DNA from: Pseudomonadota bacterium
GTDB taxonomy: Bacteria > Pseudomonadota > Alphaproteobacteria > Ferrovibrionales > Ferrovibrionaceae
Direction of reading: 5' to 3'
NCBI GenBank assembly: GCA_021793055.1
Contig: JAJYTL010000032.1
Location: 1-16,993, forward strand
Length of the DNA stretch: 16,993 bases
The notes under the pieces were generated by a model. That model had not been told where the DNA came from. It made no database searches and worked only from the letters and a program-made list of their open reading frames with translations. Positions 1-8,498 of this stretch are shown piece after piece. Both the position numbers and the translations under genes were made by a program. Positions within the stretch are counted from its first letter, which is position 1, and the number at the start of each line of letters is the position of its first letter.

Positions 1-1
1 C

Positions 2-997
2 GTCAACGGGCGCAAGATCAAACTGATCTCGCTCGACGACGGCTATAGTCCGCCGCGGACGGTGGAGCAGACCAGGAAGCTGGTGGAGGAGGATCATGTC
101 CTCCTGATGTTCGGCTCTCTCGGAACGCCGACCAACACGGCAGTGCACCAGTACCTCAACGACCACAAGGTGCCGCAGCTCTTTCTCGCGACCGGCGCCA
201 CCAAGTGGGGCGATCCTAAGCATTTCCCCTGGACCATGGGCTTTCAGCCGAGCTACCAGCAGGAAGGTCGGATTTACGCGCATTACATTCTGAAGAACAT
301 ACCGAACGCGAAGATCGGCATCCTCTACCAGGACGATGACTACGGTAAGGATTACCTGAAGGGCATGGTCGACGGTCTCGGCGACAAGGCGAAGACCATG
401 ATCATTAAGGAAGAGAGCTACGAGACCAGCGATCCGACCGTGGACTCGCAGATCATCGCCCTCAAGGCCTCGGGCGCGAATGTGTTCTTCAACGTCACGA
501 TTCCGAGCTTTGCCGCCAAGGCGATCAAGAAGGCCTACGATATCGGCTGGCATCCGACGCAGTTCTTGAACAACGTCTCGAACTCGGTGGGCGGCGTCAT
601 TAAGCCGGCGGGGTTCAAGGCTTCGAACGGGATCATCTCGTCGTTCTACGAGATGGATCCGACGGACCCGAAGTGGCATAACACGCCGGACTACAAGGCC
701 TGGATCGCGTGGATGCACAAGTACTATCCGCATGGTGACGTGACCGATGGGTTTAATGCCTTCGGCTATACGGTCGGAGCGACCATGGTTCAGGTGCTGA
801 AGCAGTGCGGCAACGATCTGACCCGGGCCAACGTGATGAAGCAGGCGGCGAACCTGCACCATTTCCGGGCTCCGATGCTGCTGCCTGGAATCACCGTCAA
901 CACCAGCCCTACGGATTTCTACCCGCTGGATCAGCTGCAGCTGGGCAAGTTCAACGGCACGCGGTGGGTCCTATTTGGGCCAATCATGGCCGACTGA
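2..997 (+). CDS. ABC transporter substrate-binding protein, branched-chain amino acid/amide type (5' end missing)
   Basis: The reading frame is open from base 2, so the start codon and signal peptide lie outside the window; about 331 residues are visible. The protein resembles the type I periplasmic binding fold (Peripla_BP_6, LivK-like). Visible landmarks are a lobe 1 stretch with FGSLGTPTN near the beginning, the hinge-region segment KIGILYQDDDYGKDYLKG, and a C-terminal part with DGFNAFGYTVG and a final FNGTRWVLFGPIMAD. In the family, such proteins capture branched-chain amino acids, amides, urea or aromatic acids in the periplasm and deliver them to a Liv-type ABC permease. The ligand cannot be told from sequence. 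No permease or ATPase gene follows; a terminator does, so this is the last gene of its transcript or a lone binding protein. The family is fairly sure, the substrate unknown. Confidence 0.88.
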   Translation, partial: VNGRKIKLISLDDGYSPPRTVEQTRKLVEEDHVLLMFGSLGTPTNTAVHQYLNDHKVPQLFLATGATKWGDPKHFPWTMGFQPSYQQEGRIYAHYILKNIPNAKIGILYQDDDYGKDYLKGMVDGLGDKAKTMIIKEESYETSDPTVDSQIIALKASGANVFFNVTIPSFAAKAIKKAYDIGWHPTQFLNNVSNSVGGVIKPAGFKASNGIISSFYEMDPTDPKWHNTPDYKAWIAWMHKYYPHGDVTDGFNAFGYTVGATMVQVLKQCGNDLTRANVMKQAANLHHFRAPMLLPGITVNTSPTDFYPLDQLQLGKFNGTRWVLFGPIMAD

Positions 998-1037
998 CCG
1001 CCGGGCTGCTCTTAGGCTCGCTTAAGACGGCTATCTG

Positions 1038-1070
1038 GGGCCGCCGGGGTCATCCGGCGGCCCTTTCCTT
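1038..1070 (+). terminator. Rho-independent terminator after the solute-binding protein gene
   Basis: A perfect 10-bp stem, GGGCCGCCGG (1038-1047) paired with CCGGCGGCCC (1054-1063), encloses the six-base loop GGTCAT. It is followed by TTTCCTT. It begins 40 bases after the stop codon at 995-997. The stem is strong and the T-run is short but present. Confidence 0.8.
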
Positions 1071-1148
1071 GCCGGGGAGCGGGCGGCGGCAAGTTGCGGG
1101 CACACCCTTCTTGTGCGCATCGATTGCGGCGGCTACAGTTAAGTGGAA

Positions 1149-1955
1149 ATGGAAGCTCCGTATATCCTTGTCATGCTTACCTCGACGATCGGCGCCGAGG
1201 AATGCCTGCGGGTCGCCAGTCAAGTCGGCCGCACGCTGGCGCAGCCTGTTCACGTTTGCCATGTTGAGGTCGGGCCAGGAGCGATCATCCTGCCGTCCCA
1301 GGAGACGCTCACCGAATATGAAGTCGAGCATATGGCCGAGCGCGAGCGGGCGGAAACCGAGGCGCTGCGGAAGCTGACGGCAGACTGGGCCTTGGATTTC
1401 GGCGCGACGACACGGCTTCAGGTCGCCCGTGGCGATGAATGGCGCGAGCTTCGGCACCATCGCAGCAAGGCGAGCCTGGTCATTCTGGCGTCGCCCCATA
1501 CCCAGCCACTCGGCCATCGCGACGCCCTGCGCGCGGCGCTCCTGCGGACGCGCCACCCGGTGATCATGGTCCCGCCGAGCTGGAAAGGCGATTTTGCCCG
1601 CCGCCTGTTGGTCGGTTGGGAGGACGTGCCGCCGCTTCGCCGCGCCGTCGAGGCCTTTGCGCCGTTTCTCCGACAGGCCGATCAGGTCGACACGGTTCTC
1701 ATCGGGCAAGGGGAGGCGGCGATCGCGCCGGCGCGGGCGGCGCTTTCTCCCATCGCTCCCAAGGCGGCGTTCCGCTCCGCCTCTGCGGACGGCCGGAAGA
1801 CTGCCGCCGTGCTGTTGGACGAGGCACGGGCGAGCCACGCCGATGGCATCGTCATGGGCGCCTTTCGCCGTGGCGAGATATTGAACTGGGTTGTGCCAGG
1901 AACTTCGGCCCGTTTGATCCAGGAAAGCTTTCTGCCCCTCTTGATGAGCCCCTGA
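1149..1955 (+). CDS. Tandem-domain universal stress protein (UspA family)
   Basis: The product has 268 residues and two Usp-like halves, about 3-140 and 145-268. The first begins with the typical beta-strand YILVMLTS and ends with HPVIMVPPSW. The second begins RRLLVGWEDVPP and ends in a Usp-type tail, VMGAFRRGEILNWVVPGTSARLIQ. That tail approximates the ATP-binding glycine loop (canonically G-x2-G-x9-G-S/T), whereas the first half lacks these glycines. Tandem Usp proteins are cytoplasmic, bind ATP or signal stress state, and are often induced under starvation or oxygen limitation. An in-frame GTG lies two codons upstream at 1143; no convincing Shine-Dalgarno was seen for either start. The gene stands alone between a terminator and a convergent BON gene. 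The family is likely; its exact role is unknown. Confidence 0.8.
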   Translation: MEAPYILVMLTSTIGAEECLRVASQVGRTLAQPVHVCHVEVGPGAIILPSQETLTEYEVEHMAERERAETEALRKLTADWALDFGATTRLQVARGDEWRELRHHRSKASLVILASPHTQPLGHRDALRAALLRTRHPVIMVPPSWKGDFARRLLVGWEDVPPLRRAVEAFAPFLRQADQVDTVLIGQGEAAIAPARAALSPIAPKAAFRSASADGRKTAAVLLDEARASHADGIVMGAFRRGEILNWVVPGTSARLIQESFLPLLMSP

Positions 1956-1974
1956 GGCGATGAACTCCTGAGAG

Positions 1975-1996
1975 GCCGCTCCTGAGGCGGAGCGGC
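1975..1996. terminator. Hairpin between convergent usp-like and BON genes
   Basis: GCCGCTCC (1975-1982) and GGAGCGGC (1989-1996) form a perfect 8-bp stem with a six-base loop. It lies between the stop codons of two convergent genes. There is no T-tract on either side, so it may be a weak bidirectional terminator or an mRNA 3'-end stabiliser rather than a full intrinsic terminator. Confidence 0.45.
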
Positions 1997-2012
1997 GGCG
2001 CACCGCGGCGCG

Positions 2013-2669
2013 TCAGGGTCGGGCAAGTTCGATGCGATCCACGACCTGCGTTACGCCCGGCGCCGACCAGGCGGCGCGCTCTACGGCCTCGCGCTCGGTC
2101 CAGGCATTGACCTTGCCGGCAAGGGTGACCGTGCTACCCGAGACGGTTACGGTGACGTTGTTGGCCTCGACCTCGGCGGTGCGCTCCAGCGCGGCGCGGA
2201 TTTTGGCACGGACGTCCTCGGTGCGGACGTTTGGCTTGACCAGAATGTTGTTGATGACGGCCTTGACGCCGGTGAGCTTGCGCATGTCGTACTCGGCCTC
2301 GGTGCGCTGATAGTTCCAGTCGACCTCGCCGCCCAAGGTGACGATGCCGTGCTCGACCTTGATCGTGACGCGTTCCCGGGGCACGACCGTATCCCAATTC
2401 AGGATATTGATCGCGCGGGCAGCGATTTCGTCGTCGCCGGTCTTGCGGTCGGTCGGCAGATGCACGTCGAGTTCCTGCGCCACGGCCTTGATGCCCTTGA
2501 CGCGCCGGGCGGCGCGTTCCGCCGCGAACTTCTCGACGAAGCTCGCGACATGGCCAGACAGCGTCACGACGCCGTCCCGAACGCTCACGCCGATATGGGC
2601 GGCGTTGATGCTGGGCTCGAAATCGAGCTCGTCCATCACCCGCTGCTGCAACTCCAGATCGTCGCTCAT
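2013..2669 (-). CDS. Three-BON-domain protein (OsmY-like)
   Basis: The product has 218 residues and three successive BON domains, about residues 4-70, 80-147 and 150-218. Each shows the alpha-beta pattern with the V-x-G-x-V-T-L-x-G-x-V core: VRDGVVTLSGHV, VEHGIVTLGGEV and VSGSTVTLAGKV. BON domains bind phospholipid or act in envelope maintenance (OsmY, Kbp/YgaU). No signal peptide is visible, so a cytoplasmic protein like other multi-BON stress proteins is more likely than a periplasmic one. The start chosen, ATG at 2669-2667, has AGGAGA (plus-strand 2676-2681) six bases upstream; a longer in-frame start at 2696 lacks this support. An FNR/FixK-type dyad is centred 94 bases upstream of the start. 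The domain call is secure, the function inferred. Confidence 0.88.
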   Translation of the reverse strand: MSDDLELQQRVMDELDFEPSINAAHIGVSVRDGVVTLSGHVASFVEKFAAERAARRVKGIKAVAQELDVHLPTDRKTGDDEIAARAINILNWDTVVPRERVTIKVEHGIVTLGGEVDWNYQRTEAEYDMRKLTGVKAVINNILVKPNVRTEDVRAKIRAALERTAEVEANNVTVTVSGSTVTLAGKVNAWTEREAVERAAWSAPGVTQVVDRIELARP

Positions 2670-2756
2670 CGCCCATCTCCTGTGCCTTGGCGTCAACGCC
2701 GAATTCGATGCAATGGCCGCTTCAAATACAGCATCGGCGCTTCGGGACCGGAAACA

Positions 2757-2770
2757 TTGATCTGCGTCAA
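2757..2770. promoter_or_regulatory. FNR/FixK-type box upstream of the BON gene
   Basis: TTGATCTGCGTCAA reads TTGA-N6-TCAA and fits the family consensus TTGAy-N4-rTCAA exactly. Its centre (2763.5) is 94 bases upstream of the BON start on the minus strand. A weak -10-like TGTATT can be read on the minus strand at about 2730-2725. It could also influence the divergent ArsR gene 82 bases away. Which Crp/Fnr-family protein binds it is not known. Confidence 0.6.
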
Positions 2771-2811
2771 CGGTTCCGACCGCCGGCGCGGGTTGGCTCG
2801 GGCATTGGCGC

Positions 2812-2845
2812 TTGCAAATACATTAGACGATGCTAAATATAAGAT
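2812..2845 (+). promoter_or_regulatory. Putative promoter and overlapping operator of the arsR-type gene
   Basis: TTGCAA (2812-2817) and TAAATA (2834-2839) are spaced by 16 bases and could serve as -35 and -10 boxes. They would place the transcription start at or next to the ATG at 2846, that is, a leaderless or almost leaderless mRNA. The dyad TTAG-N6-CTAA (2823-2836) lies between the boxes, where a repressor would block polymerase. A TATAAG at 2838-2843 is an alternative -10. All of this is inferred from sequence pattern. Confidence 0.4.
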
Positions 2846-3166
2846 ATGAATATGTCGGACCTCGAACCGCAGGCTGGTCGCGTTGCCGCGCTGCTCAAGG
2901 CGATGAGTAACGAGCGGCGGCTGATGATGCTTTGCCATCTGATTGAAGGCGAGAAATCGGTCGGCGAGCTTGAAGAACTCGTTGGGCTGCGGCAGTCGGC
3001 TCTAAGCCAACATCTGGCGAAGCTTCGGGCCCAGAAGCTGGTGCGGACGCGCCGCGAGGGGCAATCGATCTATTACGCACTGGCGGCGAACGGGCCGCGC
3101 GAAGTCATCGAAGTCCTGCATCGGCTCTATTGCGCCCCCAAGAAGCCGACGTCGGGGAACCATTAA
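2846..3166 (+). CDS. ArsR-family dithiol repressor, BigR/SqrR/YgaV type (sulfide/persulfide sensor)
   Basis: The product has 106 residues and a winged helix-turn-helix. The recognition part is VGLRQSALSQHLAKLRAQKLV (about 46-66), followed by the wing RTRREGQSIYYAL. It has only two cysteines, C30 in LMMLCHLI and C96 in HRLYCAP. Their spacing of 66 residues equals that of the redox pair in SqrR (C41/C107) and BigR (C42/C108) as I recall them. In those proteins reactive sulfur species link the two cysteines and release DNA. The metal-binding ELCVCDL motif of arsenic sensors is absent. The gene leads a module with a YgaP-like membrane protein and a sulfide:quinone oxidoreductase, which fits sulfide-responsive repression. 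ATG 2852 is an alternative start. A dyad overlapping the promoter suggests autoregulation. Confidence 0.85.
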   Translation: MNMSDLEPQAGRVAALLKAMSNERRLMMLCHLIEGEKSVGELEELVGLRQSALSQHLAKLRAQKLVRTRREGQSIYYALAANGPREVIEVLHRLYCAPKKPTSGNH

Positions 3167-3205
3167 ATCCGGCCGCTTGGCCTCTGCGTGGAAAAGGAGA
3201 ATGTC

Positions 3206-3409
3206 ATGTCTGTCGACCGCCTGGTTTTCGCTTTTGCCGGCACGCTCATCCTGGTCAGCCTGGTGCTGAGTCAAGTGCACAGCATTTACTGGCTGTGGTT
3301 CACCGCCTTCATCGGGGCCAACATGCTGCAGGCCTCGTTCACCGGATTCTGCCCGGCCGCTTGGATCTTCAAGAAGCTCGGGGCGAAGACCGGTTGCGCG
3401 TTCGAGTAG
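3206..3409 (+). CDS. DUF2892 (YgaP transmembrane-domain-like) inner membrane protein
   Basis: The product has 67 residues. Two hydrophobic helices, about 5-23 and 27-45, are followed by the conserved tail GFCPAAWIFKKLGAKTGC. This matches the DUF2892 family and the membrane part of E. coli YgaP, which carries a rhodanese domain in front of such helices; no rhodanese domain is present here. ATG 3206 is chosen because AAGGAGA (3194-3200) lies five bases upstream; an in-frame GTG at 3188 would place the Shine-Dalgarno inside the gene. It starts 39 bases after the ArsR gene, so the two are probably cotranscribed. Cysteines C49 and C64 in the tail could react with sulfur species, but that is speculation. 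The family is fairly sure, its exact function unknown. Confidence 0.82.
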   Translation: MSVDRLVFAFAGTLILVSLVLSQVHSIYWLWFTAFIGANMLQASFTGFCPAAWIFKKLGAKTGCAFE

Positions 3410-3423
3410 ATCTTCCATCGGTG

Positions 3424-3440
3424 CGCGGCGTCCCGCCGCG
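3424..3440 (+). other. GC hairpin between DUF2892 and SQR genes
   Basis: CGCGGCG (3424-3430) and CGCCGCG (3434-3440) form a perfect 7-bp stem with a three-base loop. No T-run follows. It starts 15 bases after the DUF2892 stop codon and ends just before the FNR-like box, so it may attenuate or protect the upstream transcript. Confidence 0.35.
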
Positions 3441-3449
3441 GCGCGACCA

Positions 3450-3463
3450 TTGACCTGAATCAA
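3450..3463. promoter_or_regulatory. FNR/FixK-type box upstream of the SQR gene
   Basis: TTGACCTGAATCAA matches TTGAy-N4-rTCAA exactly. Its centre (3456.5) is about 71 bases upstream of the SQR start codon. A class II arrangement (centre at -41.5) would put the transcription start near 3498, with a poor -10 match around 3485-3490. This suggests an internal promoter separate from the ArsR-controlled one. Confidence 0.6.
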
Positions 3464-3527
3464 GGCACTGGAGCCGCTTTCTTCGAAGATCGGGAAAGCG
3501 AGGTTCGAGTGACGGAGGAGGAGACGC

Positions 3528-4835
3528 ATGGTTCATGTCGTGGTCTTGGGCGCCGGCCTTGGCGGCGTGCCGATGGCGTTCGAAGCGCGCGAAAAGCTCG
3601 GCGCGGCTCATCGGGTGACCGTCGTCTCCAACACGGAGACGTTTCAGTTCACGCGTTCAAATCCCTGGGTGGCGGTGAACTGGCGCAAGCCGGAGGAGAT
3701 TCAGGTCCCGCTCGAGCCGGTGCTCAAGCGCAAGGGCATCGATCTCGTGGCGGTGGCGGCGGCGCGCGTCCATCCTGCCGAGAACCGCGTCGAGCTCGTC
3801 GACGGCCAGAGCGTCGCCTACGACTATCTGGTCATCGCGACCGGACCCGAACTCGCCTTCGACGAGGTGCCTGGGCTTGGTCCCGCCGGCCATACCCACT
3901 CGATCTGCACCACCACCCACGCGACCGAGACGGCAGCGGCATGGGAAGCTTTTTGCCGCGATCCCGGTCCGCTCGTGGTCGGTACCGTGCAGGGCGTCTC
4001 GTGTTTCGGCCCCGCTTACGAATTCGCTATGATCGCCGATTACGAGTTGCGCCGGCGCAAGATCCGCGACCGGGTCCCGATGACCTTTGTGACCTCGGAG
4101 CCTTATATTGGCCATCTCGGGCTTGGCGGCGTCGGGGATACCAAGGGCCTTCTCGAATCCGAGCTCCGCAAACGCCACATCCGCTGGATCACGAATGCCA
4201 AGACCACCGGCATCGAGGCGGATCGTCTTCGTGTCACCGAGGTCGACGACGAAGGCAAGGACAAGAAGAGCTACGAAGTGCCGTTCAAGTTCGCCATGAT
4301 GATGCCGAGCTTTCGCGGCATCAAGGCGGTGATGGGCCTCGAAGGGCTGGTCAATCCGCGCGGCTTCGTCACCGTCGACCGCAAGCAGCGGAATGCCAAG
4401 TATCCCAATATCTTCGCTATCGGCGTCTGCATCGCCATTCCGCCGCCCGAGCCGACGCCGGTTCCGACGGGCGTGCCGAAGACCGGGTTCATGATCGAAT
4501 CGATGACGACGGCGACGGCGCGCAATATCCGGTCTCTTGTCGACGGCAAGGCGCCGGCGATGGAAGCGAGTTGGAACGCGATCTGTCTGGCCGATTTCGG
4601 CGACAACGGCGTTGCCTTCGTGGCCTTGCCGCAAATTCCGCCGCGCAACGTCAACTGGGCGGGCGAGGGACGTTGGGCTCGGCTGGCCAAGGTCGCCTTC
4701 GAGAAATACTTCCTGCGCAAGATCCGGAATGGTCAGAGCGTGCCGCTGTATGAGCAAATGGCCTTGCGCATCGCCGGATTCAACAAGCTGCGGCCCGAGG
4801 CTGCCGAGGCCGCCATCAAGAAGACGATGCCCTAG
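3528..4835 (+). CDS. sqr: Sulfide:quinone oxidoreductase (FAD flavoprotein)
   Basis: The product has 435 residues, normal for the family. It oxidises sulfide to sulfane sulfur/polysulfide and passes electrons to membrane quinone; it is a peripheral, monotopic membrane enzyme. The N-terminal dinucleotide-binding motif is VVVLGAGLGGVPMAFE (5-20), and a second FAD motif is YDYLVIATGPEL (98-109). Three cysteines sit where the catalytic ones are expected: C127 (SICTTTHA), C159 (GTVQGVSCFGPAYEF) and C353 (NAICLADFGD). They agree with C128, C160 and C356 of the Acidithiobacillus ferrooxidans enzyme as I recall it. The conserved stretch IGVCIAIPPPEPTPVPTG and the amphipathic C-terminal part also fit. 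A strong Shine-Dalgarno, GGAGGAGGAG (3514-3523), precedes the ATG. It is the third gene after the sulfide-type ArsR regulator and the DUF2892 gene, with its own FNR-like box. It stops only nine bases from the convergent ATPase gene. Confidence 0.92.
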   Translation: MVHVVVLGAGLGGVPMAFEAREKLGAAHRVTVVSNTETFQFTRSNPWVAVNWRKPEEIQVPLEPVLKRKGIDLVAVAAARVHPAENRVELVDGQSVAYDYLVIATGPELAFDEVPGLGPAGHTHSICTTTHATETAAAWEAFCRDPGPLVVGTVQGVSCFGPAYEFAMIADYELRRRKIRDRVPMTFVTSEPYIGHLGLGGVGDTKGLLESELRKRHIRWITNAKTTGIEADRLRVTEVDDEGKDKKSYEVPFKFAMMMPSFRGIKAVMGLEGLVNPRGFVTVDRKQRNAKYPNIFAIGVCIAIPPPEPTPVPTGVPKTGFMIESMTTATARNIRSLVDGKAPAMEASWNAICLADFGDNGVAFVALPQIPPRNVNWAGEGRWARLAKVAFEKYFLRKIRNGQSVPLYEQMALRIAGFNKLRPEAAEAAIKKTMP

Positions 4836-4844
4836 GGGCGATCC

Positions 4845-7397
<2,553 letters not shown>

Positions 7398-7430
7398 TCT
7401 TCCGCTTCCCGCGGCCCGCCACCAGGCGCT

Positions 7431-7985
7431 TCAATCGCGGCCGGGTAGCATTCGGGCGAGTATCCCGTCGCGGAGCCAGAACTGGTGATAGAGGGCGGCC
7501 AGGACGTGCAGCCCGATCAGGGCGAGAAGCGCGTAGGACGTGAGGATATGGATGTCGCCGAGCTCATGGCCGAAGGCCGATCCGGACGACATCAGGGCCG
7601 GCAGGGTGAAGAGGCTAAAGAAATGCATGACCCAGCCCCGTGAAGAAGCATTGGCCCAACCCATTAGCGGCAGGAGGAACAGGAGAACGTAAAGCAGGCC
7701 ATGCGTCGCCTTTGCCGCGCGGTGCTGCCAATCGGGCTGGCCGTCGTCGAGCAGCGGGACGGGATGGCTAAGTTGCCACAGGGTCTTAATAACGACTATG
7801 AAAAGGATCAGCAGCCCGACGGATAGATGGAGGCTGATCAGGCCTTCCGGCTTGGTACCGCGGCGAATGTCTGGCATCGTCCAGGCGATGAGGAACTGCG
7901 CCACCAAGAGCGCGACGATTAGCCAGTGCAATAGCTTTGCGACGGCGTCATAGCCCGGCGCGCCGGCCGTTTGAATTCCAGACAT
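7431..7985 (-). CDS. Cytochrome b561 (prokaryotic CybB/YceJ type)
   Basis: The product has 184 residues and four hydrophobic helices, about 15-36, 49-69, 93-111 and 146-166. Histidines lie in helical positions expected to hold b-type haem: H20 (LLHWLIV), H53 (SLHLSVG), H95 (THGLLYV) and H160 (GLHVLAALYHQF). The family consists of inner-membrane dihaem proteins that move electrons between quinol and other partners, in some cases superoxide. ATG 7985 is chosen because GGAGGT (plus-strand 7993-7998) lies seven bases upstream; an in-frame start at 8024 is less likely. It leads a two-gene unit with the P-type ATPase. An FNR/FixK-type dyad is centred 95 bases upstream. Its redox partner is not evident, though quinol reduced by SQR in this neighbourhood is a conceivable source. 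Confidence 0.9.
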   Translation of the reverse strand: MSGIQTAGAPGYDAVAKLLHWLIVALLVAQFLIAWTMPDIRRGTKPEGLISLHLSVGLLILFIVVIKTLWQLSHPVPLLDDGQPDWQHRAAKATHGLLYVLLFLLPLMGWANASSRGWVMHFFSLFTLPALMSSGSAFGHELGDIHILTSYALLALIGLHVLAALYHQFWLRDGILARMLPGRD

Positions 7986-8073
7986 CCAGTCAACCTCCGG
8001 TAATGTGCCGCAACGGCGCGGCATTCGGCGCGAACATTAGCGCAATATTGAAGTTTGGCGATGACAGGCTGCC

Positions 8074-8087
8074 TTGAGGTAGGTCAA
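8074..8087. promoter_or_regulatory. FNR/FixK-type box upstream of cytochrome b561
   Basis: TTGAGGTAGGTCAA has the TTGA-N6-TCAA core; the fifth base is G instead of a pyrimidine, and the right half is GTCAA. Its centre (8080.5) is 95.5 bases upstream of the b561 start on the minus strand. A class II start would lie near 8039, with a weak CAATAT -10-like element on the minus strand at about 8049-8044. Confidence 0.55.
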
Positions 8088-8424
8088 GCGGGCGGGAGGC
8101 GAATGCCTGCGCGGTTCTTGATCATGAGCGATGCCCGAGCCCGGCCGTGTCGCATTGCAACGAGATCGCGCGGCCGGCAGCGGCACGGGCGACGGCGTCC
8201 GGCGGTCGGCAGGCCGTTCAACCGCCCGACCCTAAATCTCGAAATGATATAAGACAAGATAATTAAACATATATATAAACGCGATTTCTTCTTGAAGTAT
8301 AAAAAGCACATTGCCGCGCCGGATAGGATTCTGCCGAGGGCGTTCCGAGCGCGTTTGCGCGGCGTCACGGAGTGGATGGTTCGGTTCGATCACGCCAGCG
8401 CTCGTCGCATTCGCCGCGCGATTG

Positions 8425-8438
8425 TTGACTTAACTCAA
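8425..8438. promoter_or_regulatory. FNR/FixK-type box upstream of the Lon-like gene
   Basis: TTGACTTAACTCAA is a nearly perfect palindrome with the TTGA-N6-TCAA core. Its centre is 8431.5. A class II activation geometry (centre at -41.5) gives a start at 8473 and a -10 at 8461-8466, where GATCAT matches four of six bases of TATAAT. This would give a 26-base leader to the GTG at 8499, in line with the spacing of the other three boxes from their genes. Confidence 0.6.
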
Positions 8439-8498
8439 GGCGGCAGGATGCAAGACAGGAGATCATTTTTGCGACGTTTTTTTGCCGAGGTGCTTCCT

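Larger units (their letters stand above)
7986..8498. promoter_or_regulatory. Divergent control region between cytochrome b561 and Lon-like genes
   Basis: This is 513 bases without a convincing gene. Short open frames on both strands (for example 8055-8252 and 8368-8084) show no recognisable protein and no ribosome binding site. The region holds two FNR/FixK-type dyads, one near each divergent gene, and a strongly AT-rich tract at 8231-8311 in otherwise GC-rich DNA. Between 8241 and 8280 only 7 of 40 bases are G or C. In-frame ATG, TTG and GTG codons from 8292 on could extend the Lon-like protein into its right half. Confidence 0.6.

Noticed and set aside
1050..2003. Minus-strand 317-codon frame opposite the first Usp gene
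   Set aside because: It crosses the terminator at 1038-1070 and mirrors the Usp gene; no domain is seen.
3657..4757. Minus-strand 366-codon frame and plus-strand 414-codon frame over the SQR gene
   Set aside because: Both are shadows of SQR; their translations are low-complexity Arg/Gly/Ala-rich.
8119..8132. TTGATCATGAGCGA as a fifth FNR-like site
   Set aside because: Only the left half-site is present; the right half is CGA-like, not TCAA.
8084..8368. Small minus-strand ORF (94 codons) in the divergent control region
   Set aside because: It has no ribosome binding site, no domain, and covers the FNR-like box and AT-rich tract; more likely non-coding.
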